A DNA stretch of 5,884 nt from Actinomycetota bacterium (GTDB lineage Bacteria > Actinomycetota > Actinomycetes > Nanopelagicales > Nanopelagicaceae), in contig WLQA01000050.1 in NCBI GenBank assembly GCA_009698515.1, forward strand, positions 1 through 5,884, in the 5' to 3' direction. The position numbers were made by a program, and so were the translations under genes. The notes under the pieces are model-generated. The model had not been told where the DNA came from. It saw only the letters and a program-made list of their open reading frames with translations, and did no database searches. Position 1 is the stretch's first letter; each line of letters begins with the position of its first letter. Below are positions 1 through 5,884 of this stretch, piece by piece.

Positions 1-420
1 AAGGAATGAGTTTTCATTTGTATTAAAAGTTAAACCTTTTAGGTTTGCTCCACCTGAGCTACCGTCAACAATTGCGTATTTGATTCCTGGGTTAGCTTTA
101 GCTGATGCAGTAATTGCATCACCAAGTAGGTAACCAATACCAATAATCAATGTGCACTTCTTGTCTACAAACTTCTTAACGTTTGCATCGTATGAAGTTC
201 CAGCTGGTAAGTATTCAACTGATGAAGCCCAGCCTTTAGTCTTTGAAATCTTTGCACCTTCATATGAAAGTTGGTTAAATGATTTGTCGTTGATGCCACC
301 AGTATCTAGTGCAACGCAAACCTTTTGCTTAGTTCCAGCTTGTGCGGCTGGAGCAATTGCAACACCAGCAACAAGTGTTGATGCTGCGATGATGCTTAAA
401 ACGCGTAGTTTCTTGCTCAA
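1..420 (-). CDS. BMP-family ABC transporter solute-binding protein, N-terminal part (partial)
   Basis: This is the first 140 codons of a secreted substrate-binding protein of the BMP (basic membrane protein/PnrA-like, often nucleoside-binding) family; the C-terminal part lies beyond the left edge. The start is TTG at 420-418. An in-frame TAG lies four codons upstream, and a near-perfect Shine-Dalgarno sits 5 nt before the TTG, so the start is well fixed. Residues 1-28 form a Sec signal peptide: basic SKKLR, hydrophobic core, and an AQA cleavage site before Gly29. There is no lipobox cysteine. The mature part begins with strand VCVALDTGG, then the family motif GINDKSFNQ (42-50) with SYEGA. A second Rossmann strand, LIIGIG (91-96), follows, then the NPGIKYAIVDG segment (110-120). 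Cys35 and Cys89 lie at the starts of two core strands and could form a disulfide (inference). The substrate cannot be told from this half. It is a paralogue of the gene at 567-1568, which is far more divergent. Confidence 0.9.
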   Translation of the reverse strand, partial: MSKKLRVLSIIAASTLVAGVAIAPAAQAGTKQKVCVALDTGGINDKSFNQLSYEGAKISKTKGWASSVEYLPAGTSYDANVKKFVDKKCTLIIGIGYLLGDAITASAKANPGIKYAIVDGSSGGANLKGLTFNTNENSFL

Positions 421-424
421 TTGG

Positions 425-431
425 CCCTCCT
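425..431 (-). promoter_or_regulatory. Strong Shine-Dalgarno (AGGAGGG) fixing a TTG start
   Basis: On the minus strand AGGAGGG is followed by CCAA and then TTG. With the in-frame TAG at 432-430, which overlaps this site, it decides the TTG at 420 as the start of the BMP-family gene. It is the strongest ribosome-binding site in the window, consistent with high expression of a periplasmic-type binding protein. Confidence 0.85.
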
Positions 432-503
432 AGGTAGGGTTTGTAGGTTGTGGGCTGACCCTATAGGTAAGGCGCATTTGAACTTACGCAACGCCCGGAA
501 TCG

Positions 504-533
504 ATTATTAAGATTTAGTTTCCCAGAAGTAAA
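504..533 (-). promoter_or_regulatory. Candidate promoter of the 1-420 BMP gene
   Basis: The minus strand carries TTTACT (528-533) and AATAAT (504-509) separated by 18 nt, a passable -35/-10 pair. Transcription would start near 497 and leave a leader of roughly 75 nt before the TTG. The -35 box overlaps the hairpin at 531-550 that may terminate the upstream operon. A second, weaker possibility is TTGCGT followed by TACCTA closer to the gene. Both are matches by eye only. Confidence 0.3.
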
Positions 534-550
534 CCCTTAATTAAGAGTTT
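531..550 (-). terminator. Possible terminator hairpin after the CNNM-trpS-BMP operon
   Basis: A 20-nt inverted repeat lies 16 nt past the stop of the 567-1568 gene. In minus-strand RNA, AAACUCUUAA pairs with UUAAGGGUUU, including one U-G wobble. In plus-strand RNA the same position is a C-A mismatch, so the structure is complete only in the operon's own transcript. It is AT-rich and lacks a clear downstream U tract (only ACUUCU follows), so termination would be weak or partial. Confidence 0.4.
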
Positions 551-566
551 AAAGTTAACATGCGTA

Positions 567-1568
567 TTAGGGCTTTAATTTCCCAGACTTTATCGCAGAT
601 GTGATCGCCTGCACTTTTGCCGGAAGGCTGGCCCCACTAACCAGGGCGATAGCGATCCCAGCATCTTTGAGGTTATACCGGTGGCCATAAATTCCCTTAG
701 TTTCATCCAAAATATCTAAAATGTTTTTATCTGCAACTTCGGCATTAATCATTTGCTCTACCGCAATGTCATAACGTTTTTTCATCACTAAATATTGATT
801 CTTCTTTCCAGCTGAAATATTTAAAAAGAATTGATCAGGAGTCACACCAGATAACAAAGCCTTCTTGCTCTTTGAGTTAAGGGCAGCAACTGTAGAGATA
901 ACTAAATCTGATTTACTCCAAGTTGAGAAAATTTGATCATTTCCATTTTCAACCAACTCTTTGATCAGATCAACTGATGCTTGATCAATTAGCAGACTAC
1001 TTACCTTAACCTTTGAATTAATACTTAAGGCGCCTTTGGTGAATACCTGTAAATTGGCACCTGCTAATGAATCAGATTTATCTGCAATAAATGAGATTTT
1101 TGCGCTCTTACTTGCTGCGGCCAGTGCCGCACCTGCTGCATAAAAGGCTTCCTTGTTAGCAAAGGAGAGGTTTGAAACATTAGTTAGCGCCACTGTTTCA
1201 TCATCAATGATGGCAAATTGGGTGTTTGGAAACTCATTGGCAATTCGCTTAACAGTGTCGGCGTAAGCCGCACCTATGCAGATAATTAACTTGTAATTAT
1301 TTTTTGCTAGAAAGCGCACTCGGGTGATGCGATCTCCTAAGGTGCCATTGGTGATTTGTTCTCTGACATCTAATCGAGAAAGCTTATTTTTTATGATTGC
1401 TTTCTCTAAACCAACAGCGGCTAGATCATTAACGCCATTGTCGCCGCGTCCGCCTTCCGCGTAAACAATTGCAATCTTGAGTGTGGCTGCCGTTGCACTT
1501 TGTAGCGGTGCAAGAATTAATGCAACTGCTGAAATTAATGAGATAAATTTAAAGTTGCGCTTAGCCAT
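567..1568 (-). CDS. Divergent BMP-family secreted solute-binding protein
   Basis: A 333-residue protein with a Sec signal peptide (about 1-28: KRNFK, a hydrophobic run [12 protein letters not shown], cleavage near ATA) and no lipobox cysteine. The mature part follows the BMP/PnrA fold: strand [10 protein letters not shown], motif [10 protein letters not shown] (39-48) in the place of the family's GGRGDk[17 protein letters not shown] (94-106), [11 protein letters not shown] (113-123), then [19 protein letters not shown] (135-153), matching the 'F..EeaaYLaG..Aa..sk' hinge region. DLVIST and the TPDQ loop (243-246) correspond to the C-terminal lobe. The aromatic at the family's F-N position is replaced by Val46, so ligand preference may differ from nucleosides. 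Its ATG lies inside the end of trpS (ATGGCTAA, 8-nt overlap) and only a weak AGG precedes it, suggesting translational coupling to trpS. No permease or ATPase gene adjoins it. It is a binding protein by homology; ligand unknown. Confidence 0.85.
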   Translation of the reverse strand: MAKRNFKFISLISAVALILAPLQSATAATLKIAIVYAEGGRGDNGVNDLAAVGLEKAIIKNKLSRLDVREQITNGTLGDRITRVRFLAKNNYKLIICIGAAYADTVKRIANEFPNTQFAIIDDETVALTNVSNLSFANKEAFYAAGAALAAASKSAKISFIADKSDSLAGANLQVFTKGALSINSKVKVSSLLIDQASVDLIKELVENGNDQIFSTWSKSDLVISTVAALNSKSKKALLSGVTPDQFFLNISAGKKNQYLVMKKRYDIAVEQMINAEVADKNILDILDETKGIYGHRYNLKDAGIAIALVSGASLPAKVQAITSAIKSGKLKP

Positions 1569-2565
1569 GAGCGATCAAACCTAAAGCGGAGTACACATCA
1601 GCTAATGTCTTACCTGCAACCTCATTAGCTTTATCAGCACCGCTCTTTAAAATTTTCAGCAATTCACCTTTATCGTTCATTAACTCTTCTGTACGTGTGC
1701 GAATTGGATCAAGGGTGGCAATAACAACTTCCGCAACAGCAACCTTGAAATCGCCATAACCTTTACCAGCAAACTCATTTTCCAAATCTGAAATAGATTT
1801 ACCGGAAAGTGCGGAGTGAATGGTTAATAGATTTGAAATACCCGCCTTCTCTGCAGTATCAAATTTAACTTCGCGGCCGGCATCGGTAACTGAAGATTTA
1901 AACTTCTTCATGGTGGCCTCTGGCGTATCTAGTAATTCAATTACACCAGCCATGGTGTTGGCAGATTTGCTCATCTTGGCAGTTGGCTCCTGCAGATCAT
2001 TTATCTTTGCCATTGCCTTAATGATGTGTGCTTCTGGAATAGTGAAAACATGTTTATATTTAGTATTAAAACGTTGTCCAAGATCGCGGGTTAATTCAAT
2101 GTGCTGGCGTTGATCTTCACCAACTGGCACATTGTTTGCTTGGTAAAGCAAAATGTCAGCTGCTTGCAAAATTGGATAGGTAAATAAACCAACATTGGTT
2201 CGATCTGCCCCACCCTTTTGCGACTTATCTTTAAATTGTGTCATTCGACCAGCTTCACCAAAACCGGTTAAGCACTCTAGAACCCAAGCCAATTGGTTAT
2301 GTGCTGGTACATGAGATTGAATAAATAATGTACAAAGTTTTGGATCCACACCGATTGCAATTAATTGCGCAGCAGAAACCAAAGTTCGCTTTTCTAATAA
2401 TTTAGGATCTGTCTCTACTGTGAGGGCGTGTAGATCAACTACGCAGTAGAACGCATCATGAGATTGTTGTAAATCAACCCATTGCTTTAAGGCACCTAAG
2501 TAATTACCTAAATGAAATGAATCATGAGTTGGTTGAATGCCAGATAAAACCCGTTTTTTGGACAT
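1561..2565 (-). CDS. trpS: Tryptophan--tRNA ligase (TrpRS)
   Basis: A 334-residue class I aminoacyl-tRNA synthetase that charges tRNA-Trp with tryptophan using ATP in the cytoplasm. The length is typical for bacterial TrpRS. Visible landmarks are the N-terminal [19 protein letters not shown] with the HIGH-type signature HLGN at 18-21, the Rossmann-fold strand [11 protein letters not shown] (39-49), the conserved [16 protein letters not shown] (146-161) in the Trp/ATP site, and the KMSKS loop at 197-201. The C-terminal helical part ends IAHG. The ATG is 2 nt after the stop of the upstream CNNM gene and has only a weak purine-rich stretch before it, so it is probably translated from the polycistronic mRNA. 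No T-box leader is present because the gene is internal to the operon. It is the only recognisable TrpRS in the window and looks intact. Confidence 0.97.
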   Translation of the reverse strand: MSKKRVLSGIQPTHDSFHLGNYLGALKQWVDLQQSHDAFYCVVDLHALTVETDPKLLEKRTLVSAAQLIAIGVDPKLCTLFIQSHVPAHNQLAWVLECLTGFGEAGRMTQFKDKSQKGGADRTNVGLFTYPILQAADILLYQANNVPVGEDQRQHIELTRDLGQRFNTKYKHVFTIPEAHIIKAMAKINDLQEPTAKMSKSANTMAGVIELLDTPEATMKKFKSSVTDAGREVKFDTAEKAGISNLLTIHSALSGKSISDLENEFAGKGYGDFKVAVAEVVIATLDPIRTRTEELMNDKGELLKILKSGADKANEVAGKTLADVYSALGLIAHG

Positions 2566-2567
2566 GA

Positions 2568-3893
2568 TTACCGATCATCTCTTGCAATAAGAATTTGTCC
2601 AACTCGTTTGCCATTCATAGAAAGAATTGTAAAGCGTGCACCATTAACTCGGATGACATCATGAGCAACGGCAATTCTGCCTAAGAAATGCATAATGAAT
2701 CCGCTGACTGTTTCATATGGGCCATCTGGCAGAGTAATTCCAGCTGTTTCCTGCAACTCCTCTAGCGAGATCAAACCATCAATTTCAATATCACCAGTGC
2801 GAGGTTGAATCTCAACATCATTTTCATGCGCGTCATACTCATCATGAATTTCACCAATTAAACATTCAACTAGGTTTTCTAAAGTGACAATTCCATCAGT
2901 GCCACCGTATTCATCCAGCACAATCGCAATATGTTGACGTTTTGCGCGCATTTCAGTTAATGCCGGTAAGACACCTTTTGTGCCGGGTAAGAATTGAATA
3001 TTACGAACTAGCTCCATGATGGTAATTTCAGAGTCATCCAACTTTGGATTTAATAAATCGCGCACATGCAAAAATCCAATTACTTCATCACTGGTGCCAC
3101 GAATTACTGGATATCTAGAGTGGGCAAGATCTACGGCAATCTTTCTAGCTTGTGAAATTGGAAGTGATGCATCTAAGAAATCAACCTCAGTGCGCGGAAC
3201 CATTACTTCATGGATTAACCGATCACTTGCGTTAAATACCTCTTCCACAATGTCGCGCTCTTCCTCAGTTAGATCTGAGTGACCAGAAACTAAATCCATT
3301 AACTCTGCCTCAGAGATCTGTGATTTAGTTGTCTTGGAATTAATTCCGAACAGGCGCACTACTAAATCTGTTGAGTGAGATAGCAACCAAATTATTGGAC
3401 GAAATATTTTTGCCATTAAATCAATAGTTGATGCAGATGCGAGCGCGATGCTTTCAGTCTTATATAAAGCCAATCGCTTAGGAACTAACTCGCCAAATAC
3501 CAAAGAGATATAGGCGATTATCAAAGTGATTCCTACCAATGAAATTATCTCGGCGGCATTTTCAGAAACTCCAGCCTCAATTAATCTTGGAATTAAGTGA
3601 CGTCCTAATTGATCAGCACCGAGTGCTGCGGATAAAAATCCACAAAGAGTTACACCGATTTGGGCTGCAGCTAAGAAACGATTTGGATTTTTAGTTAAGT
3701 GGGCAACCCGGGCACCACGTTTGCCTTGTAAGGAGATTTGTTTTACCTGGCTATCTCGTAATGAGATCAAGGCAATTTCGGCTGCAACAAATAAAGCGCC
3801 TAATCCGATAAGACCAAGAACTATTGCAATACTTTTAACCAGCTCGGAAGCCATATCTCCAATGGTATCGGGATTGAAGTTGCCCTCGCCCAT
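2568..3893 (-). CDS. CNNM/CorC-type membrane protein (DUF21 + CBS pair + CorC_HlyC domain)
   Basis: A 441-residue integral membrane protein often labelled 'hemolysin family'; relatives (CorB/CorC, CNNM) take part in Mg2+ or other divalent-cation transport. Order of domains: a DUF21/CNNM membrane domain (about 17-190) with the family signature [16 protein letters not shown] (35-50), further hydrophobic segments near 73-92, 112-134 and 147-183, and the conserved [10 protein letters not shown] (134-143); a CBS pair (about 225-345) containing [12 protein letters not shown] and the hallmark [15 protein letters not shown] (327-341); and a C-terminal CorC_HlyC transporter-associated domain (about 360-438). 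It is the first gene of a minus-strand operon with trpS and a BMP-like gene. The start is not certain: the ATG at 3893 has no Shine-Dalgarno at normal spacing (a GAAGGGG is about 20 nt away). Met14 has a GGAG placed too close. A leaderless start at 3893 is plausible. The actual ion is unknown. Confidence 0.92.
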   Translation of the reverse strand: MGEGNFNPDTIGDMASELVKSIAIVLGLIGLGALFVAAEIALISLRDSQVKQISLQGKRGARVAHLTKNPNRFLAAAQIGVTLCGFLSAALGADQLGRHLIPRLIEAGVSENAAEIISLVGITLIIAYISLVFGELVPKRLALYKTESIALASASTIDLMAKIFRPIIWLLSHSTDLVVRLFGINSKTTKSQISEAELMDLVSGHSDLTEEERDIVEEVFNASDRLIHEVMVPRTEVDFLDASLPISQARKIAVDLAHSRYPVIRGTSDEVIGFLHVRDLLNPKLDDSEITIMELVRNIQFLPGTKGVLPALTEMRAKRQHIAIVLDEYGGTDGIVTLENLVECLIGEIHDEYDAHENDVEIQPRTGDIEIDGLISLEELQETAGITLPDGPYETVSGFIMHFLGRIAVAHDVIRVNGARFTILSMNGKRVGQILIARDDR

Positions 3894-3901
3894 CTGTTGA
3901 G

Positions 3902-3907
3902 ACGGTA
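3902..3907 (-). promoter_or_regulatory. Candidate -10 box for a leaderless CNNM transcript
   Basis: The minus strand has TACCGT (TAnnnT type) ending 8 nt before the ATG at 3893. This is the spacing expected if transcription begins at or next to the start codon, which would explain the missing Shine-Dalgarno. No good -35 hexamer is visible 16-18 nt further upstream, so this is tentative. Confidence 0.2.
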
Positions 3908-4002
3908 CTCGTGCCCCTTCACATTTTTGGCGTACTTGTCGTAACCTTTGCCAACTCTCACAACCGTGAGACCTTCATCCAACGGATCGTCGGGCACGTA
4001 CC
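3904..4002. repeat. Inverted repeat spanning the divergent promoter region
   Basis: GGTAC-TC-GTGCCC (3904-3916) and GGGCACGTACC (3992-4002) are reverse complements over 11 bases apart from the 2-base TC insertion. The arms are about 75 bases apart and bracket the space between the two divergent genes. The right arm is also part of the leader hairpin at 3991-4008. It could be paired operator half-sites, but chance has not been excluded. Confidence 0.35.
3918..3947 (+). promoter_or_regulatory. Candidate promoter of the MsiK-type ATPase gene
   Basis: TTCACA (3918-3923) resembles a -35 box (one mismatch to TTGACA), and TAACCT (3942-3947) fits the actinobacterial TAnnnT -10 pattern, with an 18-nt spacer. 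Transcription would begin near 3954, right at the base of the first leader hairpin. That agreement between predicted start and first structured element is the main support. Confidence 0.4.
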
Positions 4003-4017
4003 TGCCCGGAGAAGGAG
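3956..4017 (+). ncRNA. Structured 5' leader of the ATPase gene; candidate msiK-type cis-regulatory RNA
   Basis: Three stem-loops follow one another. Hairpin 1 is TCTCAC-AACC-GTGAGA (3956-3971). Hairpin 2 is ATCC-AAC-GGAT (3977-3987). Hairpin 3 is CGGGCA-CGTACC-TGCCCG (3991-4008). In addition CCTTC (3972-3976) is exactly complementary to GAAGG (4011-4015), which forms most of the Shine-Dalgarno. This pairing would close a three-way junction over hairpins 2 and 3 and hide the ribosome-binding site. The stretch is more GC-rich than the coding DNA around it. A conserved msiK RNA motif upstream of msiK genes in Actinobacteria is established knowledge. Assigning this leader to it rests on position and structure, not on a model search. 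Confidence 0.55.
4012..4017 (+). promoter_or_regulatory. Shine-Dalgarno (AAGGAG) that decides the ATPase start
   Basis: AAGGAG lies 7 nt before ATG 4025, at ideal spacing. It argues against the in-frame GTG at 3911, which would add 38 residues without resemblance to the family and would translate through the promoter and leader. The first four bases of this site belong to the segment that can be sequestered by CCTTC at 3972-3976. Confidence 0.85.
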
Positions 4018-4024
4018 TAAAGAA

Positions 4025-5107
4025 ATGGCATCAGTTGTCTTTGAAAAGGCATCTCGCATCTACCCAGGCACTACAAAGCCTGCTGTAGATAAATTAGATC
4101 TCACAGTTAATGATGGTGAGTTCTTAGTACTAGTTGGTCCATCAGGTTGCGGTAAATCAACATCACTTCGTATGTTGGCCGGACTTGAAGAGATTGATAC
4201 TGGTTCAATTCGAATCGGCGATAAAGATGTAACAAATGTTGCACCTAAAGATCGCGATATCGCAATGGTGTTCCAGTCATACGCGTTATATCCACACATG
4301 TCAGTTGCAGAGAACATGGGCTTTGCATTGAAGATTGCTGGCATTGATAAAACAGAGCGCGATCGTCGCGTATTAGAAGCGGCAAAATTATTAGATCTTG
4401 AAGATTACTTAGATCGCAAACCAAAGGCACTATCTGGCGGACAACGTCAACGTGTTGCTATGGGTCGTGCGATTGTTCGTGAACCACAAGTTTTCTTAAT
4501 GGATGAGCCATTATCAAACCTTGATGCAAAGTTACGTGTTGCAACTCGTACTCAAATTGCAGCGCTACAACGTCGTTTAGGAATTACAACTGTTTATGTA
4601 ACACATGATCAGGTTGAAGCGATGACCATGGGTGATCGCGTAGCTGTTCTAAAGGATGGTTTGCTACAACAAGTAGACACACCACGTAATCTTTATGACA
4701 AGCCACAAAATGTTTTCGTTGCTGGATTTATTGGCTCACCAGCTATGAACCTACTTACTGCCCCAGTTTCTGGTGGAAAGGCGATGCTCGGAAATCTTGG
4801 CGTTGCAGTTCCAGCAAGTGCTGGTTCATCAGTAACAGTTGGCGTTCGCCCAGAAGGTTTCTCACCAGCATCTACTGGCTTTGAAGTAGCAGTTGAAGTT
4901 GTTGAAGAGCTTGGTGCAGATGCATTTGTTTACGGCAAGCCAGTTGATAAGTCACTGAAGTTTGCTAACTCAAGTGAAGAGCTTGGACAAGTAATTGTTC
5001 GCTGGGATCCAAAGAATCCACCAAAGCCTGGACAAACTGTAACTGTCACAGTTATTCCAGAGGCTGTGCACCTATTTGATGCAACATCAGGTAAGCGCAT
5101 TAATTAA
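4025..5107 (+). CDS. msiK: MsiK/UgpC/MalK-type sugar ABC transporter ATP-binding protein
   Basis: A 360-residue ABC ATPase of the carbohydrate-import (CUT1, MalK-like) group, which hydrolyses ATP at the inner face of the membrane to drive sugar uptake through separate permeases. Visible motifs: Walker A GPSGCGKST (38-46), Q-loop Gln84 in VFQSYALYPHMSV, signature LSGGQRQR (136-143), Walker B VFLMDEP (156-162), D-loop SNLD (164-167) and switch His194 in YVTHDQVEAMTMGD. A C-terminal TOBE/regulatory region (about 240-350) contains FIGSPAMN and VGVRPEGF, as in UgpC/MsmK/MsiK. Length is normal for the family. The ATG start is set by the AAGGAG site. No binding-protein or permease genes of a sugar system adjoin it: it is monocistronic, between a divergent promoter and a terminator. 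That favours a shared ATPase like Streptomyces MsiK, serving several importers (inference). UgpC is the alternative name. Confidence 0.9.
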   Translation: MASVVFEKASRIYPGTTKPAVDKLDLTVNDGEFLVLVGPSGCGKSTSLRMLAGLEEIDTGSIRIGDKDVTNVAPKDRDIAMVFQSYALYPHMSVAENMGFALKIAGIDKTERDRRVLEAAKLLDLEDYLDRKPKALSGGQRQRVAMGRAIVREPQVFLMDEPLSNLDAKLRVATRTQIAALQRRLGITTVYVTHDQVEAMTMGDRVAVLKDGLLQQVDTPRNLYDKPQNVFVAGFIGSPAMNLLTAPVSGGKAMLGNLGVAVPASAGSSVTVGVRPEGFSPASTGFEVAVEVVEELGADAFVYGKPVDKSLKFANSSEELGQVIVRWDPKNPPKPGQTVTVTVIPEAVHLFDATSGKRIN

Positions 5108-5116
5108 TTAAAAATT

Positions 5117-5151
5117 AAAAAAGCCCCGCTCTTAATGAGTGGGGCTTTTTT
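5117..5151. terminator. Bidirectional intrinsic terminator between convergent msiK-type gene and icd
   Basis: AAAAAAGCCCC (5117-5127) pairs with GGGGCTTTTTT (5141-5151). The stem continues through a G-U pair (plus-strand RNA) and CTC/GAG to a TTAAT loop. In plus-strand RNA it is a 15-bp stem followed by U residues, starting 9 nt after the ATPase stop. In minus-strand RNA, 20 nt after the icd stop, the same structure has one A-C mismatch but still ends in a U run. It should work for both genes, better for the plus-strand one. Confidence 0.93.
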
Positions 5152-5170
5152 ATTGATCTAGTTAAAGCGA

Positions 5171-5884
5171 TTAAGCCATTACCTTCTTTAGGTTTTCATC
5201 AATTGAAGATAGGAACTCCTGCGTATTTTGCCAAGGAGCATCGTTGCTAATTAATAACGCAAGATCCTTAGTCATCTTTCCGCTCTCAACAGTTTCGATA
5301 CATACGCGCTCTAAAGTTTTAGCAAACTCGGCAACCTTAGGTGTGTTATCTAATTTTGCGCGATGTTGTAATCCTTGTGTCCAAGCAAAGATAGAAGCAA
5401 TTGGATTTGTTGAAGTTGCTTTACCTGCTTGGTGATCACGGAAGTGACGAGTAACTGTGCCGTGCGCTGCTTCTGCTTCAACAGTGCGACCATCTGGTGA
5501 CATCAATACAGAAGTCATTAAGCCAAGTGAGCCATAACCTTGTGCGACGGTATCTGATTGCACATCGCCATCGTAATTCTTACATGCCCAGATGTAGCCA
5601 CCCTCCCAACGAAGTGAGGTTGCCACCATGTCATCAATTAAGCGGTGGTCATACTCTAAGCCAGCTTTATCAAATTGAGTTTTGAACTCTTTCTCAAAAA
5701 CTTCCGCAAAGATATCTTTGAATCGACCATCGTAGGCTTTAAGAATTGTATTTTTAGTTGAGAGAAATACTGGGTAATTTCTTACTAATCCGTAATTAAA
5801 TGAGGCACGCGCAAAGTCGCGAATGGAATCATCTAAGTTGTACATCGCCATTGCCACACCTGATGATGGGAAATCAAAGACATT
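5171..5884 (-). CDS. icd: NADP-dependent isocitrate dehydrogenase, C-terminal part (partial)
   Basis: The last 237 codons of a dimeric, eukaryote-like (subfamily II) isocitrate dehydrogenase; the N-terminal part lies beyond the right edge. The frame stays open to base 5884, so the GTG at 5857 is internal and not a start. The enzyme oxidatively decarboxylates isocitrate to 2-oxoglutarate in the TCA cycle, giving NADPH. Residue numbers are within the fragment: GVAMAMYN (9-16), [19 protein letters not shown] (41-59) with catalytic Lys44 (Lys212 of human IDH1), RLIDDMV (81-87) with metal ligand Asp84, and [11 protein letters not shown] (101-111) with metal-site Asp107 and Asp111. The NADP loop HGTVTRH (141-147) holds Arg146 and His147, which in the human enzyme bind the 2'-phosphate, so NADP rather than NAD is expected. 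[13 protein letters not shown] (157-169) follows. It ends just before the shared terminator and is convergent with the ATPase gene. All key residues visible here are intact. Confidence 0.96.
   Translation of the reverse strand, partial: NVFDFPSSGVAMAMYNLDDSIRDFARASFNYGLVRNYPVFLSTKNTILKAYDGRFKDIFAEVFEKEFKTQFDKAGLEYDHRLIDDMVATSLRWEGGYIWACKNYDGDVQSDTVAQGYGSLGLMTSVLMSPDGRTVEAEAAHGTVTRHFRDHQAGKATSTNPIASIFAWTQGLQHRAKLDNTPKVAEFAKTLERVCIETVESGKMTKDLALLISNDAPWQNTQEFLSSIDENLKKVMA

Noticed and set aside
152..433. Plus-strand open frame of 93 codons
   Set aside because: It lies opposite the clearly coding BMP gene at 1-420 and its translation shows no domain; it is an antisense shadow.
519..587. Direct repeat TTTCCCAGA at 519-527 and 579-587
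   Set aside because: Only nine bases, one copy lies inside the coding end of the BMP-like gene, and no further copies or mobile-element features are present; most likely chance.
2566..2600. Possible T-box or tryptophan attenuator before trpS
   Set aside because: Only 2 nt separate trpS from the upstream gene, leaving no room for a leader, and no Trp-rich leader peptide or terminator/antiterminator pair is visible.
3911..4024. A 38-residue N-terminal extension of the ATPase beginning at GTG 3911
   Set aside because: It resembles nothing in MalK/MsiK proteins, would read through the candidate promoter and hairpins, and the ATG at 4025 has an ideal Shine-Dalgarno and gives the normal family length.
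3821..4030. Minus-strand open frame through the divergent spacer, able to start at GTG 3997 and encode 58 residues (contains GKGYDKYAKNVKGHEYR)
   Set aside because: It looks protein-like in composition, but has no proper ribosome-binding site, crosses both presumed promoters and overlaps the CNNM gene out of frame. I recognise no family in it. A homology search of this frame would settle it.
5855..5857. GTG as the start of icd
   Set aside because: The frame continues to the window edge, and the residues before it (VFDFPSSG) fit the conserved region preceding GVAMAMYN in isocitrate dehydrogenases, so the codon is internal.

Overview
The window is AT-rich, gene-dense bacterial DNA with six protein genes and only short intergenic gaps. 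No gene-free stretch reaches 300 bases. I see no tRNA, rRNA, insertion sequence, CRISPR array or prophage. The gene types point to an actinobacterium: an orphan MsiK-type sugar ABC ATPase, a dimeric 'eukaryote-like' NADP isocitrate dehydrogenase, and BMP-family binding proteins. The low GC, short spacers and many A/T-ending codons fit a streamlined freshwater lineage such as acI/'Ca. Nanopelagicales'. That placement is inference from style and gene families, not from a marker gene.

Layout. Positions 1-420 (minus) hold the N-terminal part of a classic BMP-family (basic membrane protein/nucleoside-type) solute-binding protein, which runs off the left edge. Positions 421-566 are its promoter/leader region plus a hairpin that may end the upstream operon. 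Positions 567-3893 (minus) are a tight three-gene operon, transcribed right to left: a CNNM/CorC-type CBS-domain membrane protein, trpS (2 nt downstream), and a second, divergent BMP-like secreted binding protein (overlapping trpS by 8 nt). Positions 3894-4024 are a divergent intergenic region, visibly more GC-rich than its surroundings. Positions 4025-5107 (plus) encode the MsiK/UgpC-type ATPase. A strong bidirectional terminator (5117-5151) separates it from the convergent icd gene (5171 to beyond the right edge, minus).

The most interesting element is the leader of the ATPase gene (about 3954-4024). It can fold into three consecutive hairpins, and a CCTTC segment can pair with the GAAGG of the ribosome-binding site, closing a junction around hairpins 2 and 3. 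A structured cis-regulatory 'msiK RNA' has been described upstream of msiK genes in Actinobacteria. This leader is a good candidate for it or for a functional analogue, but I could not run a covariance-model search.

Functionally the window mixes nutrient uptake (two secreted binding proteins and one ATPase that probably powers several sugar importers), ion handling (CNNM protein), translation (TrpRS) and the TCA cycle (Icd). No permease genes are visible, so transport partners must be encoded elsewhere.
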